This document shows, piece by piece, positions 25,349 to 33,537 of a stretch of DNA of 64,000 bases. The position numbers were made by a program, and so were the translations under genes. The notes under the pieces are model-generated. The model was not told where the DNA came from, made no database searches, and saw only the letters and a program-made list of their open reading frames with translations. The DNA is from Microbacterium sp. MYb66 (GTDB lineage Bacteria; Actinomycetota; Actinomycetes; Actinomycetales; Microbacteriaceae): the NCBI RefSeq assembly GCF_002979435.1, contig NZ_PCOV01000002.1:248001-312000 (forward strand), written 5' to 3'. Positions within the stretch are counted from its first letter, which is position 1. Each line of letters opens with the position of its first letter.

Positions 25349-27087
25349 CCGACGAGACGCAGCAGTCGGAACCGTCATTGAATGGCTGGGTGGAAGGAGC
25401 ATTGCAACTGTGCGCACGATGGAACATCGTGTTCGCACAGCTCGGTGCTGCGTACCCGCGTGCGCGCGAAGCTCTCGTTCCTCGGATGGACGACGTCCTA
25501 TCGGTCACGGAGTATTTGGCGCAGCCTGAACTGGACACCGCCCTGAGACTCGTCACCGACCTCGAAGCACTGTTGGAGCCCGACGCCCCCACTCTCGGGC
25601 AGTTGCGTGAGCGCGTCAACGCGGATCGTGACGCTGGATCGCGAGTGATTCTCCTGTCACGGGCCCCACGAATCGCTTTCCCTACTGTCCCTGGAAGTCA
25701 GGTCCTCCTCGACGCGAAACTGCTGGCACCACCGTGCTACTCCGTCGGCGACCATGATGGTTTCGGAGCAGAGGTTGCGTCAGAAGGCGTGCCAATCGAC
25801 ATCGTCCTGGCAGAGGCCCTTCGTGAGCTCGGCGAAGTCGCGTGCGCAGAACTTGACGCACTGGTGTTCCAGGATGGGCGCGAAGAGCACGACTTCCGCT
25901 CTATCGGCGAGCCCGTTCGAGACGCGCTCCTTAGCTCAGGACTGCTCGTACCCGAAACTAACGGACACAGCTGGAACTTCGCAGACGCGGCGACACTGGT
26001 TCCGGCCGCGTTGGCGGACGTCATAGCGGGAATGCGCCGCCCTCACATCGAGCTCGGGCAGATCTCCGCCCATTGTTGGACGGCGGAGCGGGCGCTCAAG
26101 CAGGCGTTGAGAGCGCGCGCGAAGGCACTATGGGGCAAGGCCTGGGCCATCGAGCTGTTGGGGAACGAGCGCGCTGACGAGGCATTCGCGCGCGCGTCTG
26201 TGGCGGCCTACGCGAGTGCGGAGTCTGTCGTTGAACTCCGCGACCCACTCGAATGGCTGAGCCTCGCCGAAACGCTCGATGTGCTTGAGAATGCGGATGT
26301 CGGAAACCTCGGTGTAAATCAGGCGATGTGGGCTGTGATGCGTTCGGAACTGCTGCCCGTGAAAGATCGACTCGAACGCAGCCAGCTGATCCGCAAGAGT
26401 GATGTCGATGTCGCGCTGAAGTGGGCTCGTCTGCTGACGCAGAAACTGACAATGTCAGGTTCCCGCAGCCACGCGGACTACATCCCCACAGCGCCGAGGA
26501 CTCAGCGCGAGCTACTCGACAAGCTTAAGAATGAACTCGGTGAAAACTCGGCCTTTGCTGGCGATGCCGAGAAGGACTTCATGTCTCTCATCCACTCCAC
26601 GGTGCGATTTGTCGCACACGTCTCAGATGTCCGGCCTTCGTATACCGCGCAGTGGGCAAAAGATGAGGATGTCCCATTGGAGCGCGAGGTCCAGGACGCG
26701 TTCAAAGCTTTCCTCGACTCGAGTGACTTGGCAGGACGATCCGCGGTGGAGGTCTCGAGCATCGGGGGTGGCCGCGCGGATGTCGTTCTCTACTTCAACG
26801 ATGGCACGCGGTACGTCACAGAGGTGAAGAGAGACTTCAAACGCACCACCCGGACCGATCTTGAGACGGCCTATCTACCGCAGACTGTCTCCTATCAAAC
26901 GACCAACGTCCCTCTCGGTCAGCTCCTCGTTCTCGACCTGACGGATCGCCGTCAGGCGAGCTCTGAACGTCTGGATCAGTCGATCTGGGTGACGCACAGC
27001 CGCGACGCTGACGGCGTGGTCATTTCGAGCAATGTGATTGCAGTCGTGCGCGGGAACAGGCCGACGCCCAGCGGCAGGAAGGCCTAG
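25345..27087 (+). CDS. PD-(D/E)XK nuclease-like partner of the IF2_N ATPase
   Basis: A 580-residue protein starting at a GTG that overlaps the previous stop (GTGA). Residues 1-440 are helical without a recognised family. The C-terminal region has the nuclease core: [11 protein letters not shown] with Asp479, then YVTEVKRD with Glu493 and Lys495, and a later [20 protein letters not shown] strand-helix-strand part. This is the PD-(D/E)XK active-site order with D, ExK. Tight coupling to an NTPase suggests the ATPase gates the nuclease, as in other ATPase-nuclease defence pairs. Novelty and antiphage activity are inference. Confidence 0.75.
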   Translation: MTDETQQSEPSLNGWVEGALQLCARWNIVFAQLGAAYPRAREALVPRMDDVLSVTEYLAQPELDTALRLVTDLEALLEPDAPTLGQLRERVNADRDAGSRVILLSRAPRIAFPTVPGSQVLLDAKLLAPPCYSVGDHDGFGAEVASEGVPIDIVLAEALRELGEVACAELDALVFQDGREEHDFRSIGEPVRDALLSSGLLVPETNGHSWNFADAATLVPAALADVIAGMRRPHIELGQISAHCWTAERALKQALRARAKALWGKAWAIELLGNERADEAFARASVAAYASAESVVELRDPLEWLSLAETLDVLENADVGNLGVNQAMWAVMRSELLPVKDRLERSQLIRKSDVDVALKWARLLTQKLTMSGSRSHADYIPTAPRTQRELLDKLKNELGENSAFAGDAEKDFMSLIHSTVRFVAHVSDVRPSYTAQWAKDEDVPLEREVQDAFKAFLDSSDLAGRSAVEVSSIGGGRADVVLYFNDGTRYVTEVKRDFKRTTRTDLETAYLPQTVSYQTTNVPLGQLLVLDLTDRRQASSERLDQSIWVTHSRDADGVVISSNVIAVVRGNRPTPSGRKA

Positions 27088-27169
27088 CCACCGCATACGC
27101 GCTCACCCCTCCCCGGCGACACTTGACGGCAGGGCCGATTGTGAAGGGTTCGCCGACATGAAACCTGGG

Positions 27170-27559
27170 TCAGAAACGAGCCATCACGTCGGCAACGCCC
27201 GCGCGGAAGCGGGAACAGGTCGCGATATCGTGCGACCGACAGTTCATCGCATGCTCAGTCATCGCCCGAGATCGGAGCATGTCCTCCATGCGTCGGTCGA
27301 TGTCGTCGAGATGCTTCTGCAGCACCTGATGACGCTCGCGGGCACTATCGTCGAGCATCACACCGATCTGCTCCAAGGTCATCCCCGCACCCTTGCTGCG
27401 CTGGATGACAGCGATGCGCACGATCTGGTCCTCGTCGTACTTCCGTCGGCCGCCGCTGTCGCGCTCCGGCCTCAACAGCCCCACAGTCTCCCAATGCCGG
27501 AGAACGTTGGTGGGTAACCCCATCACCTGAGCGACGTCACCGATACTCATGGCTTTCAC
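27170..27559 (-). CDS. MerR family regulator (merR2), intact copy
   Basis: A 129-residue regulator (GTG 27559 overlapping the upstream gene stop; ATG 27550 gives 126 residues beginning MSIGDVAQVMGLP). The N-terminal winged helix (LRHWETVGLLRPERDSGGRRKY) is followed by the MerR coiled coil and a C-terminal NCRSHDIATC with two cysteines that could bind metal or sense thiol stress. Its C-terminal 77 residues match the remnant at 11664-11897 closely. The probable target is the dyad promoter at 28022-28045 before the FAD oxidoreductase gene. It may have come in with the island and replaced merR1. Confidence 0.88.
   Translation of the reverse strand: MKAMSIGDVAQVMGLPTNVLRHWETVGLLRPERDSGGRRKYDEDQIVRIAVIQRSKGAGMTLEQIGVMLDDSARERHQVLQKHLDDIDRRMEDMLRSRAMTEHAMNCRSHDIATCSRFRAGVADVMARF
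27391..27403. other. Second copy of the 13-bp junction core
   Basis: CCTTGCTGCGCTG here matches 11885-11897. The two copies bound about 15.5 kb and are in direct orientation within the two merR sequences. Confidence 0.5.
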
Positions 27560-27846
27560 TGTCGGCCACCCTCATCCAAACGCCCAGGCCAGAGGGCAAC
27601 GCCGAGCGCCTCCTCCAGCCGGACAATCGTGCGCAGGTCCGGCCACCGAGAGCCCGACACAATGTTGCGGATCGTCCCCTCATCGACACCCGCAATGTCG
27701 GCGACCTTCCGTACGCTTCGATACGGAATCGTTGCCTCCAACCGAAGCGCCAGGAGCCGTGCGACCTCCCCCTCGGGCTCGGTCGACGGAGAGTTAGGCC
27801 AGGAGGGGGACAGATCCGCGGGAGTAGCGCGCTGCGACCTAGGCAT
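27556..27846 (-). CDS. Small helix-turn-helix (XRE-like) protein
   Basis: A 96-residue protein from the ATG at 27846 with GGAAAG just upstream. The C-terminal half has an HTH: VRKVADIAGVDEGTIRNIVS, then WPDLRTIVRLEEALGVALWP, close to Cro/C1-type regulators. The stop overlaps the merR2 GTG start (GTGA), so the two regulators are co-translated. Upstream TTGACC with a TCGACT about 17 bp on may be its promoter. Function unknown. Confidence 0.7.
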   Translation of the reverse strand: MPRSQRATPADLSPSWPNSPSTEPEGEVARLLALRLEATIPYRSVRKVADIAGVDEGTIRNIVSGSRWPDLRTIVRLEEALGVALWPGRLDEGGRQ

Positions 27847-27967
27847 GGCACTTTCCGCGAGAGAGAGTCGAAACCGCAGAAACACGCGGGTCAACTATGT
27901 GGCGCCAGATCATGTCACTCCGAGCGGTGCAGGTTGAAGGTGCAAAGGGGTCGGGTCTGGTGACGAT

Positions 27968-28030
27968 TGATAGGTCGAAGCGGGCGGCGACGTCGCCGAC
28001 GGACCACGGATGCTCAGCGCTTGACTTCAT
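27968..28030 (-). pseudogene. 5' remnant of ancestral MerR regulator gene (merR1)
   Basis: Twenty-one codons from an ATG at 28030 read as a MerR N-terminus (HPWSVGDVAARFDLS), after which the sequence loses MerR similarity. Joined to the 77-codon remnant at 11664-11897 and allowing 36 missing codons as in merR2, the ancestral protein would be 134 residues. The start codon lies in the dyad at 28022-28045. High-GC, core-like codons. Not functional. Confidence 0.75.
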
Positions 28031-28051
28031 GTTGACATGAAGTCACAGACT
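28021..28051 (+). promoter_or_regulatory. MerR-type promoter/operator of the FAD oxidoreductase gene
   Basis: A perfect 10-bp inverted repeat, TGACTTCATG (28022-28031) and CATGAAGTCA (28036-28045), has a four-base centre. It lies between TTGACT (28021-28026, -35) and CAGACT (28046-28051, -10), giving a 19-bp spacer, the long spacer MerR regulators need. The ancestral divergent merR1 started within it. Binding by merR2 is inference. Confidence 0.7.
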
Positions 28052-28090
28052 GACGACGAAGACAAGTCCGAACACCGGAAGGATCTCCCC

Positions 28091-28981
28091 ATGTACGACG
28101 CCATCGTGATCGGCGCAGGACCGGCAGGACTGCAGGCCGCGCTGACCCTCGGACGCATGCACCGTTCGACGCTGCTGCTGGATTCCGGCGAGTACCGCAA
28201 CGGCACCGTCCTGCACATGCACAACATGGTCGGCCAGGACGGCGCGCCGCCCGCCGAGTTCCGCGCGACCGCCAGGGCCGAGCTCGCCGCCTACGACGAT
28301 GTCGAGATCCGCGATGCGGCCGCCACGAGCATCTCGGGCGTCGAGAACGAGTTCCTGGTCGGGATCGCCGACGGCTCGGTGGTCGAAGGGCGCCGGGTCG
28401 TCATCGCCACCGGCGTCGCCGACGACCTCCCGGTCGTACCGGGATTGCAGGAGCTGTGGGGCACGAGCGCGTTCAGCTGCCCGTTCTGCGACGGACACGA
28501 GCACGCCGGCAAGCCGATCGCTATCCTCGGCGCGGCGCCCCGAGCGGAGCATCTGATCGGTCTGCTGGGGCGCATCGTCGGTGACATCACGGTCGTCCCC
28601 GTCGGTGAGGAGTTCACGGCGGAGGACCGGCGGATGCTCGAGGCGAAGGGCGTGCGGGTGAGCAGCGCACGGGTCGCGTCCGTCGAGAAGGACGACGCGG
28701 TGCGCATCCGCACGGCGGACGGGGAGCTCACCGTCGCCGGCGTCTTCGTGGCATCGGGGACGATGCGCCAGCGATCGCCCTTCGCCGCTCAGCTCGGGCT
28801 GCGGATGCTCGAGTCCGGATCGATCGAGATCGACGACTTCGGCCGCACCTCGACCTCCGGTGTCTTCGCCGCCGGCGACCTCGCCCACCGCGCGAGCCTC
28901 CCCGGCCCGATGGCCTCGGTGCTGCTGGCCGCGGCCGCCGGTCAGCTCGCCGCGGTCGGCATCATCCAGTCCCTCGCCTGA
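28091..28981 (+). CDS. Thioredoxin-reductase-like NAD(P)/FAD-dependent oxidoreductase
   Basis: A 296-residue flavoprotein. The FAD-binding motif GAGPAGLQAA is at residues 8-17, a CPFC redox pair near residue 135 and the C-terminal FAD segment GVFAAGDLAH near 258. The central NAD(P) motif is weak (ILGAAPRAEHL), as in ferredoxin-independent or YumC/TrxB-like branches. ATG 28091 is chosen for the GGAAGGA seven bases upstream; the frame is open to 28037. It is controlled by a MerR-type promoter, and the C-terminal cysteines of the MerR suggest thiol or metal stress as inducer. Confidence 0.88.
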   Translation: MYDAIVIGAGPAGLQAALTLGRMHRSTLLLDSGEYRNGTVLHMHNMVGQDGAPPAEFRATARAELAAYDDVEIRDAAATSISGVENEFLVGIADGSVVEGRRVVIATGVADDLPVVPGLQELWGTSAFSCPFCDGHEHAGKPIAILGAAPRAEHLIGLLGRIVGDITVVPVGEEFTAEDRRMLEAKGVRVSSARVASVEKDDAVRIRTADGELTVAGVFVASGTMRQRSPFAAQLGLRMLESGSIEIDDFGRTSTSGVFAAGDLAHRASLPGPMASVLLAAAAGQLAAVGIIQSLA

Positions 28982-28986
28982 GCGGG

Positions 28987-29616
28987 TCAGACCGCGCCGA
29001 CGTCGACGGCGCCGCCGATCGCGGCAGGCTCGGCGTAGGCGACCTCGCGCCACACATCGCCGACGCGTTCGAACGAGGTGACGCTCGACAGGGCACAGCG
29101 CCGGGTGCGCGGGTCGTGTCGCAGCGGCAGACCCGCCACCCGCAGGTGCGTGATCCAGATCGGGGCCTGGTGCGACACCATCACGACATCGCCCTCGGAC
29201 GCCGCGTCCCACGCCTCGTCCATGACGCTGAGCATGCGCTCCGCGATCGAGCTGTACGGCTCGCCCCAGCTCGGCAGCGAAGGCCGGCGCAGGTGCCACC
29301 AGTTCATCGGGTTCATCAGGGAGCGACGCATCTGCGTCCCCTCGAACACGTTCGTCGGCTCGATCAGACGGATGTCGATCTCGGGCACGAGGTCGAACCG
29401 CTCGGCGAACGGCTCCGCCGACTCCTGGGCACGCTCCAGCGGCGAGGCGTACAGCGCGCTCACGCCGCGGTCGAGCGAGGCCACATGGTCAGCCGCCGAT
29501 GCGGCCATCCCCCGGCCCGCGGCGCTCAGGTGGTAATCGGGAAGCCGGCCGTAGAGCACGCGAGCCGGATTGTGCACCTCGCCGTGTCGGACGAGGTGCA
29601 GCCGGGACGCCGTCAT
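28987..29616 (-). CDS. Histidine phosphatase family protein
   Basis: A 209-residue phosphoglycerate-mutase-like phosphatase. The catalytic LVRHGEV lies at residues 8-14 and the second His is in VMVSHQAPI near residue 152. The start ATG at 29616 is one base past the stop of the DUF5684 gene, so the two are co-translated. It converges with the FAD oxidoreductase gene with a five-base gap. Substrate unknown. Confidence 0.92.
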   Translation of the reverse strand: MTASRLHLVRHGEVHNPARVLYGRLPDYHLSAAGRGMAASAADHVASLDRGVSALYASPLERAQESAEPFAERFDLVPEIDIRLIEPTNVFEGTQMRRSLMNPMNWWHLRRPSLPSWGEPYSSIAERMLSVMDEAWDAASEGDVVMVSHQAPIWITHLRVAGLPLRHDPRTRRCALSSVTSFERVGDVWREVAYAEPAAIGGAVDVGAV

Positions 29617-29617
29617 G

Positions 29618-30016
29618 TCACGCCTTGCTGTAGCGGGAGTCGCCGAAGCCGAGGATGAAGTACCCGACGAACGAGAACACGAAGAGCAGGAAGAACGAGA
29701 AGACCCCGCCCTTGCCGAAGCGAGCGCCGACCTTGACGGCGACGACGATCGCGAGCACCACGTTGGCGATCGGCACCAGGTAGAGCAGCACCCACCAGCC
29801 CGACATTCCGGCGATGCGCAGAAGGAAGATCGCGTTGACGATCGGGATGAGCGCGAGGATTCCGGGGTACCCGGCCTTGGTGAACACCTTCCACCAGGCG
29901 ACGGCGAGGAGGATGTAGAAGACCAGCGCCACCACACCGGTGGCTCCGGAGAAGATCTGCGTGAAGAAGTCGGGGACGACCGGCACGTCGGCCGCGGGGA
30001 CGAGAGCGAGATTCAT
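29618..30016 (-). CDS. DUF5684-type small membrane protein
   Basis: A 132-residue protein with three to four TM helices (about 22-45, 48-68, 75-95 and 105-125) and the pattern GYPGILALIPIVN followed by GWWVLLYLVPI, characteristic of the DUF5684 family, which is often annotated near signal peptidases. It is first in a two-gene unit with the histidine phosphatase and divergent from aspS. Function unknown. Confidence 0.85.
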   Translation of the reverse strand: MNLALVPAADVPVVPDFFTQIFSGATGVVALVFYILLAVAWWKVFTKAGYPGILALIPIVNAIFLLRIAGMSGWWVLLYLVPIANVVLAIVVAVKVGARFGKGGVFSFFLLFVFSFVGYFILGFGDSRYSKA

Positions 30017-30088
30017 AGGGGTACCTTCCGTTCACAGACACCCTACTGATCGACGACCCGCCCCGCCGGGAGCAGCCGCGCACCCCCG

Positions 30089-30094
30089 TAGAAT
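30089..30094 (+). promoter_or_regulatory. -10 box of the aspS promoter
   Basis: TAGAAT at 30089-30094 lies 39 bp before the aspS GTG, leaving room for a short leader with GAAGGA. No clear -35 element is visible. Confidence 0.45.
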
Positions 30095-30133
30095 GGGCGG
30101 GTTCCCCATTTCCCAGATCAGAAGGAATACTCC

Positions 30134-31915
30134 GTGCTTCGCACCCACTCGGCAGGCTCGCTGCGAGCCGAGCACATCGGTCAGACCGTCACCCTCGCGG
30201 GGTGGGTCGATCGCCGTCGTGACCACGGAGGAGTCGCTTTCATCGATCTGCGGGACGCCTCGGGCATTGCCCAGGTCGTCATCCGCGACGAGGAGATCGC
30301 GCACCCGCTGCGCAACGAGTTCGTCCTGAAGGTCACCGGCGAGGTCTCGCTGCGTCCCGAGGGCAACGCGAACCCGAACCTGCCGACGGGCGAGATCGAG
30401 CTCATCGCGAGCGAGGTCGAGGTGCTCAACGAGTCCGCGCCGCTCCCGTTCCAGGTCTCCACCGCACTCGCCGAGACCGAGACCGTCGGCGAGGAGGCAC
30501 GACTCAAGTACCGCTACCTCGACCTGCGCCGCCCGGCACCGGCATCCGCCCTGCGCCTGCGCTCGAACGTCTACAAGGCGATCCGCGATGTGCTGCACGC
30601 CGACGACTTCACCGAGGTCGAGACGCCGACCCTCACCCGCTCGACGCCCGAGGGCGCCCGCGACTTCCTGGTGCCCGCGCGTCTGAGCCCCGGCAGCTGG
30701 TACGCCCTGCCGCAGTCGCCGCAGCTGTTCAAGCAGCTGCTGATGGTCGGCGGCGTCGAGAAGTACTTCCAGATCGCGCGCTGCTACCGCGATGAGGACT
30801 TCCGCGCCGACCGCCAGCCGGAGTTCACGCAGCTCGACATCGAGATGAGCTTCGTCGACCAGGAAGACGTGATCACCCTCATGGAGTCGCTCATCGTCGC
30901 CATGTGGGCGACGATCGGCGTCGAGGTGGCCACGCCCCTGCCGCGCATGACCTACGCCGACGCCATGGCGAAGTACGGCTCCGACAAGCCCGACCTGCGC
31001 TTCGGACTCGAGCTCGTCGATGCGACCGAGTACTTCCAGGACACCCCGTTCCGCGTCTTCCAGGCCGAGTACGTCGGCGCCGTCCGCATGCCCGGTGGCG
31101 CGAGCCAGCCGCGCAAGCAGCTCGACGCGTGGCAGGACTGGGCCAAGCAGCGCGGCGCCCGTGGCCTGGCCTACGTGTTGTTCAACGAGGACGGCACTCT
31201 CGGCGGACCCGCCGCGAAGAACCTGTCCGAGGCCGAGCAGGCCGGGCTCGCTGAGCTCGTCGGCGCCGAAACCGGCGACTGCGTCTTCTTCGCCGCCGGT
31301 TCCACCAAGGAGAGCCGTGCGCTGCTCGGCGCCGCACGCGTCGAGATCGGCCGTCGCCTCGGCTACCTGAACCCCGACGAGTTCGCGTTCACCTGGGTCG
31401 TCGACGCCCCGATGTTCGAGCCTGCGGCCGACGCCGTGGCCTCGGGTGACGTGGCTGTGGGCGCGGGAGCCTGGACCGCCGTGCACCACGCGTTCACGGG
31501 TCCGAAGCCGGAGTTCCAGGACACGTTCGACACCGACCCCGGTTCGGCCCTCGCCTACGCGTACGACATCGTGTGCAACGGCTCCGAGCTCGGCGGCGGC
31601 TCGATCCGCATCCACCGGGAAGACGTGCAGAAGCGCGTGTTCGAGGTCATGGGCATCAGCGACGAGCAGGCCGACGAGCAGTTCGGCTTCCTGCTCGACG
31701 CGTTCAAGTTCGGCGCACCGCCCCACGGCGGGATCGCGCTCGGCATGGACCGCGTGCTGCAGCACCTGACCAAGACCGAGTCGATCCGCGAGGTCATCGC
31801 GTTCCCGAAGTCCGGAAACGGCTTCGACCCGCTGACCTCCGCTCCGGCGCCGATCACCGACGCGCAGCGCGCCGAGGCCGGAGTCGACTACGAGCCCGAG
31901 GACGACGAGGCCTGA
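30134..31915 (+). CDS. aspS: Aspartyl-tRNA synthetase
   Basis: A 593-residue class IIb synthetase that charges tRNA-Asp (possibly also tRNA-Asn). The N-terminal OB fold (about 1-105, [18 protein letters not shown]) is followed by the catalytic domain with motif 2 ([19 protein letters not shown]), the bacterial GAD insertion (about 310-420) and motif 3 ([10 protein letters not shown]). GTG start at 30134 after GAAGGA. A strong terminator follows at 31936. Confidence 0.98.
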   Translation: MLRTHSAGSLRAEHIGQTVTLAGWVDRRRDHGGVAFIDLRDASGIAQVVIRDEEIAHPLRNEFVLKVTGEVSLRPEGNANPNLPTGEIELIASEVEVLNESAPLPFQVSTALAETETVGEEARLKYRYLDLRRPAPASALRLRSNVYKAIRDVLHADDFTEVETPTLTRSTPEGARDFLVPARLSPGSWYALPQSPQLFKQLLMVGGVEKYFQIARCYRDEDFRADRQPEFTQLDIEMSFVDQEDVITLMESLIVAMWATIGVEVATPLPRMTYADAMAKYGSDKPDLRFGLELVDATEYFQDTPFRVFQAEYVGAVRMPGGASQPRKQLDAWQDWAKQRGARGLAYVLFNEDGTLGGPAAKNLSEAEQAGLAELVGAETGDCVFFAAGSTKESRALLGAARVEIGRRLGYLNPDEFAFTWVVDAPMFEPAADAVASGDVAVGAGAWTAVHHAFTGPKPEFQDTFDTDPGSALAYAYDIVCNGSELGGGSIRIHREDVQKRVFEVMGISDEQADEQFGFLLDAFKFGAPPHGGIALGMDRVLQHLTKTESIREVIAFPKSGNGFDPLTSAPAPITDAQRAEAGVDYEPEDDEA

Positions 31916-31935
31916 GCCCGTCATCACGCGGACTC

Positions 31936-31984
31936 GCGCCCGGGTCGCAGGGTATCTTCGGATTCCTGCGGCCCGGGCGCTTTT
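31936..31984 (+). terminator. Rho-independent terminator of aspS
   Basis: GCGCCCGGGTCGCAGG (31936-31951) pairs with CCTGCGGCCCGGGCGC (31965-31980) with a single G-U pair, followed by TTTTC. It lies 20 bp after the aspS stop. Confidence 0.88.
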
Positions 31985-31993
31985 CTGCGACGC

Positions 31994-32821
31994 TCAGCCG
32001 AGGAGCGCGAACGCCGGGAGGATGTTCTCGTTCCAGACGTCGACGCCGAGCTTCGCGATCAGCGCGATCACCACCACGAGGAACACCACGCGGATGAACG
32101 TGGTCCCTTTCGAGATCGCCATCCGCGAACCCAGATAGCTGCCCGCCACGTTCGCGACCGCCAGGATGCCGCCCAGCAGCCAGAGCACCGCCCCGTGCGG
32201 GATGAAAAGCAGCAGCGCGCCGATGTTCGTCGCGAGGTTGACGATCTTGGCCTTCGCACTCGCCTGCAGGAAGTCGTAGCCGAGCAGCGCGACGAGGGTG
32301 ATCACGAGGAAGGTGCCCGTACCCGGTCCGATCATCCCGTCGTAGAAGCCGATCCCGAGTCCGGCCGCGCCCGCCATGATGTGGTGTCTGCGCCCGTGGA
32401 AGCGCAACTGCGTCGCTGCCCCCATCTGCGGTCGGAATGCGGTGAACAGCGCCACCGCGAGCAGCGCGATGACGATGATGGGCTTGAAGGCGGCGGGGGG
32501 CAGCACGGTCGCGACGGCAGCGCCCCCGAAGGAGCCGATCAGTGCGATCGCGGCCATCGGCAGCGCCGTGCGGATATCGGGTTTCGCTCGACGGTAGTAG
32601 GTGGCGCTGCTGGTCGCGGTGCCGAAGACCGAGGCGAGCTTGTTGGTCGCGAGAGCCTGCACCGGCGAGATGCCCGGGATCAGCAGCAGTGCGGGCAGCT
32701 GCAGCAGCCCTCCCCCGCCGACGACCGCGTCGATCCAGCCCGCGCAGAACGCGGCGATGACCACGAGCAGCAGCATCCCCCAGGTGAGCTGCTCCAGTCC
32801 GAGCACGGCGCCGATATCCAC
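31994..32821 (-). CDS. TauE/SafE family sulfite/anion exporter
   Basis: A 275-residue polytopic membrane protein with about eight TM helices. The conserved N-terminal loop GWIDAVVGGGGLLQLPAL and the second repeat's GFYDGMIGPGTGTF mark the TauE/SafE (DUF81) family, which exports small sulfur anions or similar compounds. The start is GTG at 32821; an overlapping out-of-frame ATG was excluded. It is divergent from the GNAT gene at 32888. Confidence 0.92.
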   Translation of the reverse strand: MDIGAVLGLEQLTWGMLLLVVIAAFCAGWIDAVVGGGGLLQLPALLLIPGISPVQALATNKLASVFGTATSSATYYRRAKPDIRTALPMAAIALIGSFGGAAVATVLPPAAFKPIIVIALLAVALFTAFRPQMGAATQLRFHGRRHHIMAGAAGLGIGFYDGMIGPGTGTFLVITLVALLGYDFLQASAKAKIVNLATNIGALLLFIPHGAVLWLLGGILAVANVAGSYLGSRMAISKGTTFIRVVFLVVVIALIAKLGVDVWNENILPAFALLG

Positions 32822-32887
32822 TCGGCCATGATTCCAGAGAGTCGGCCGGGCGCCGGCATCCGCTCCGCCCGCTGGCAGACTGGGCGC

Positions 32888-33403
32888 ATGCTCGCCGCCC
32901 TCCCGCTGCCCCACTCGTTCGAATCGCGCATCGGGACGGCGCTGCTGCGACGCGCGACGGGCGACGATACGGATGCCGTGATCGCCCTGCTCTCGGACGA
33001 CCCGATCAGCGCGGCGCGCGGCGATGTGGCCTCGGCGGAAGATCGTCCGGCGTACGCGCAGGCGCTCCTCGAGATCCTGGCCGAACCCTCGAACGACCTG
33101 CTCGTCGTCGAACTCGACGGAAAGGTGGTCGGCACCCTGCAGCTCACCTCGATCCCCGGGATGGCGCGTCGGGGTGCACGCCGGCTCCTGGTCGAGGCCG
33201 TGCGGGTGCAGAGCGGCCTCCGCTCCTCGGGCATCGGCTCGGCGGCGATGCGCTGGGTCGGGGAGGACGCGGCGCCCGCGGTCGGCGCGGCGATGGTGCA
33301 GCTCACCTCGGACGCCGCCCGCATCGACGCCCACCGCTTCTACGAGCGCCTGGGCTACGTCGGCTCGCACCGCGGCTTCAAGTACACGGTGCCGCAGGGC
33401 TGA
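32888..33403 (+). CDS. GNAT family N-acetyltransferase
   Basis: A 171-residue acetyltransferase with the acetyl-CoA-binding motif VQSGLRSSGIGSAAMRWV (about 105-122) and the C-terminal FYERLGYVGSHRGFKY typical of small GNATs. ATG 32888, with CAGACT six bases upstream, may be leaderless. Substrate unknown. Confidence 0.88.
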   Translation: MLAALPLPHSFESRIGTALLRRATGDDTDAVIALLSDDPISAARGDVASAEDRPAYAQALLEILAEPSNDLLVVELDGKVVGTLQLTSIPGMARRGARRLLVEAVRVQSGLRSSGIGSAAMRWVGEDAAPAVGAAMVQLTSDAARIDAHRFYERLGYVGSHRGFKYTVPQG

Positions 33404-33481
33404 GCGGCGCGGCCCCGTCCCGCCACCGGCGCGCCACCGTCCGTTCACCGGAGCCGCGACGGTCGGCAACCTCCGCCTCAT

Positions 33482-33536
33482 AGTGTCCTCTCGCAACCCG
33501 AAACCGGCTCACAGCGCCGGACACCGAGAGGACACT
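33482..33536 (+). promoter_or_regulatory. 12-bp inverted repeat whose second arm holds the ribosome site
   Basis: AGTGTCCTCTCG (33482-33493) and CGAGAGGACACT (33525-33536) are perfect complements 31 bases apart. The second arm contains the Shine-Dalgarno GAGAGGA and ends one base before the ATG at 33538. In RNA the stem would hide the ribosome site; as DNA it could be an operator. A TAGTGT -10-like box overlaps the first arm, so which applies depends on the start point. Confidence 0.55.
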
Positions 33537-33537
33537 C

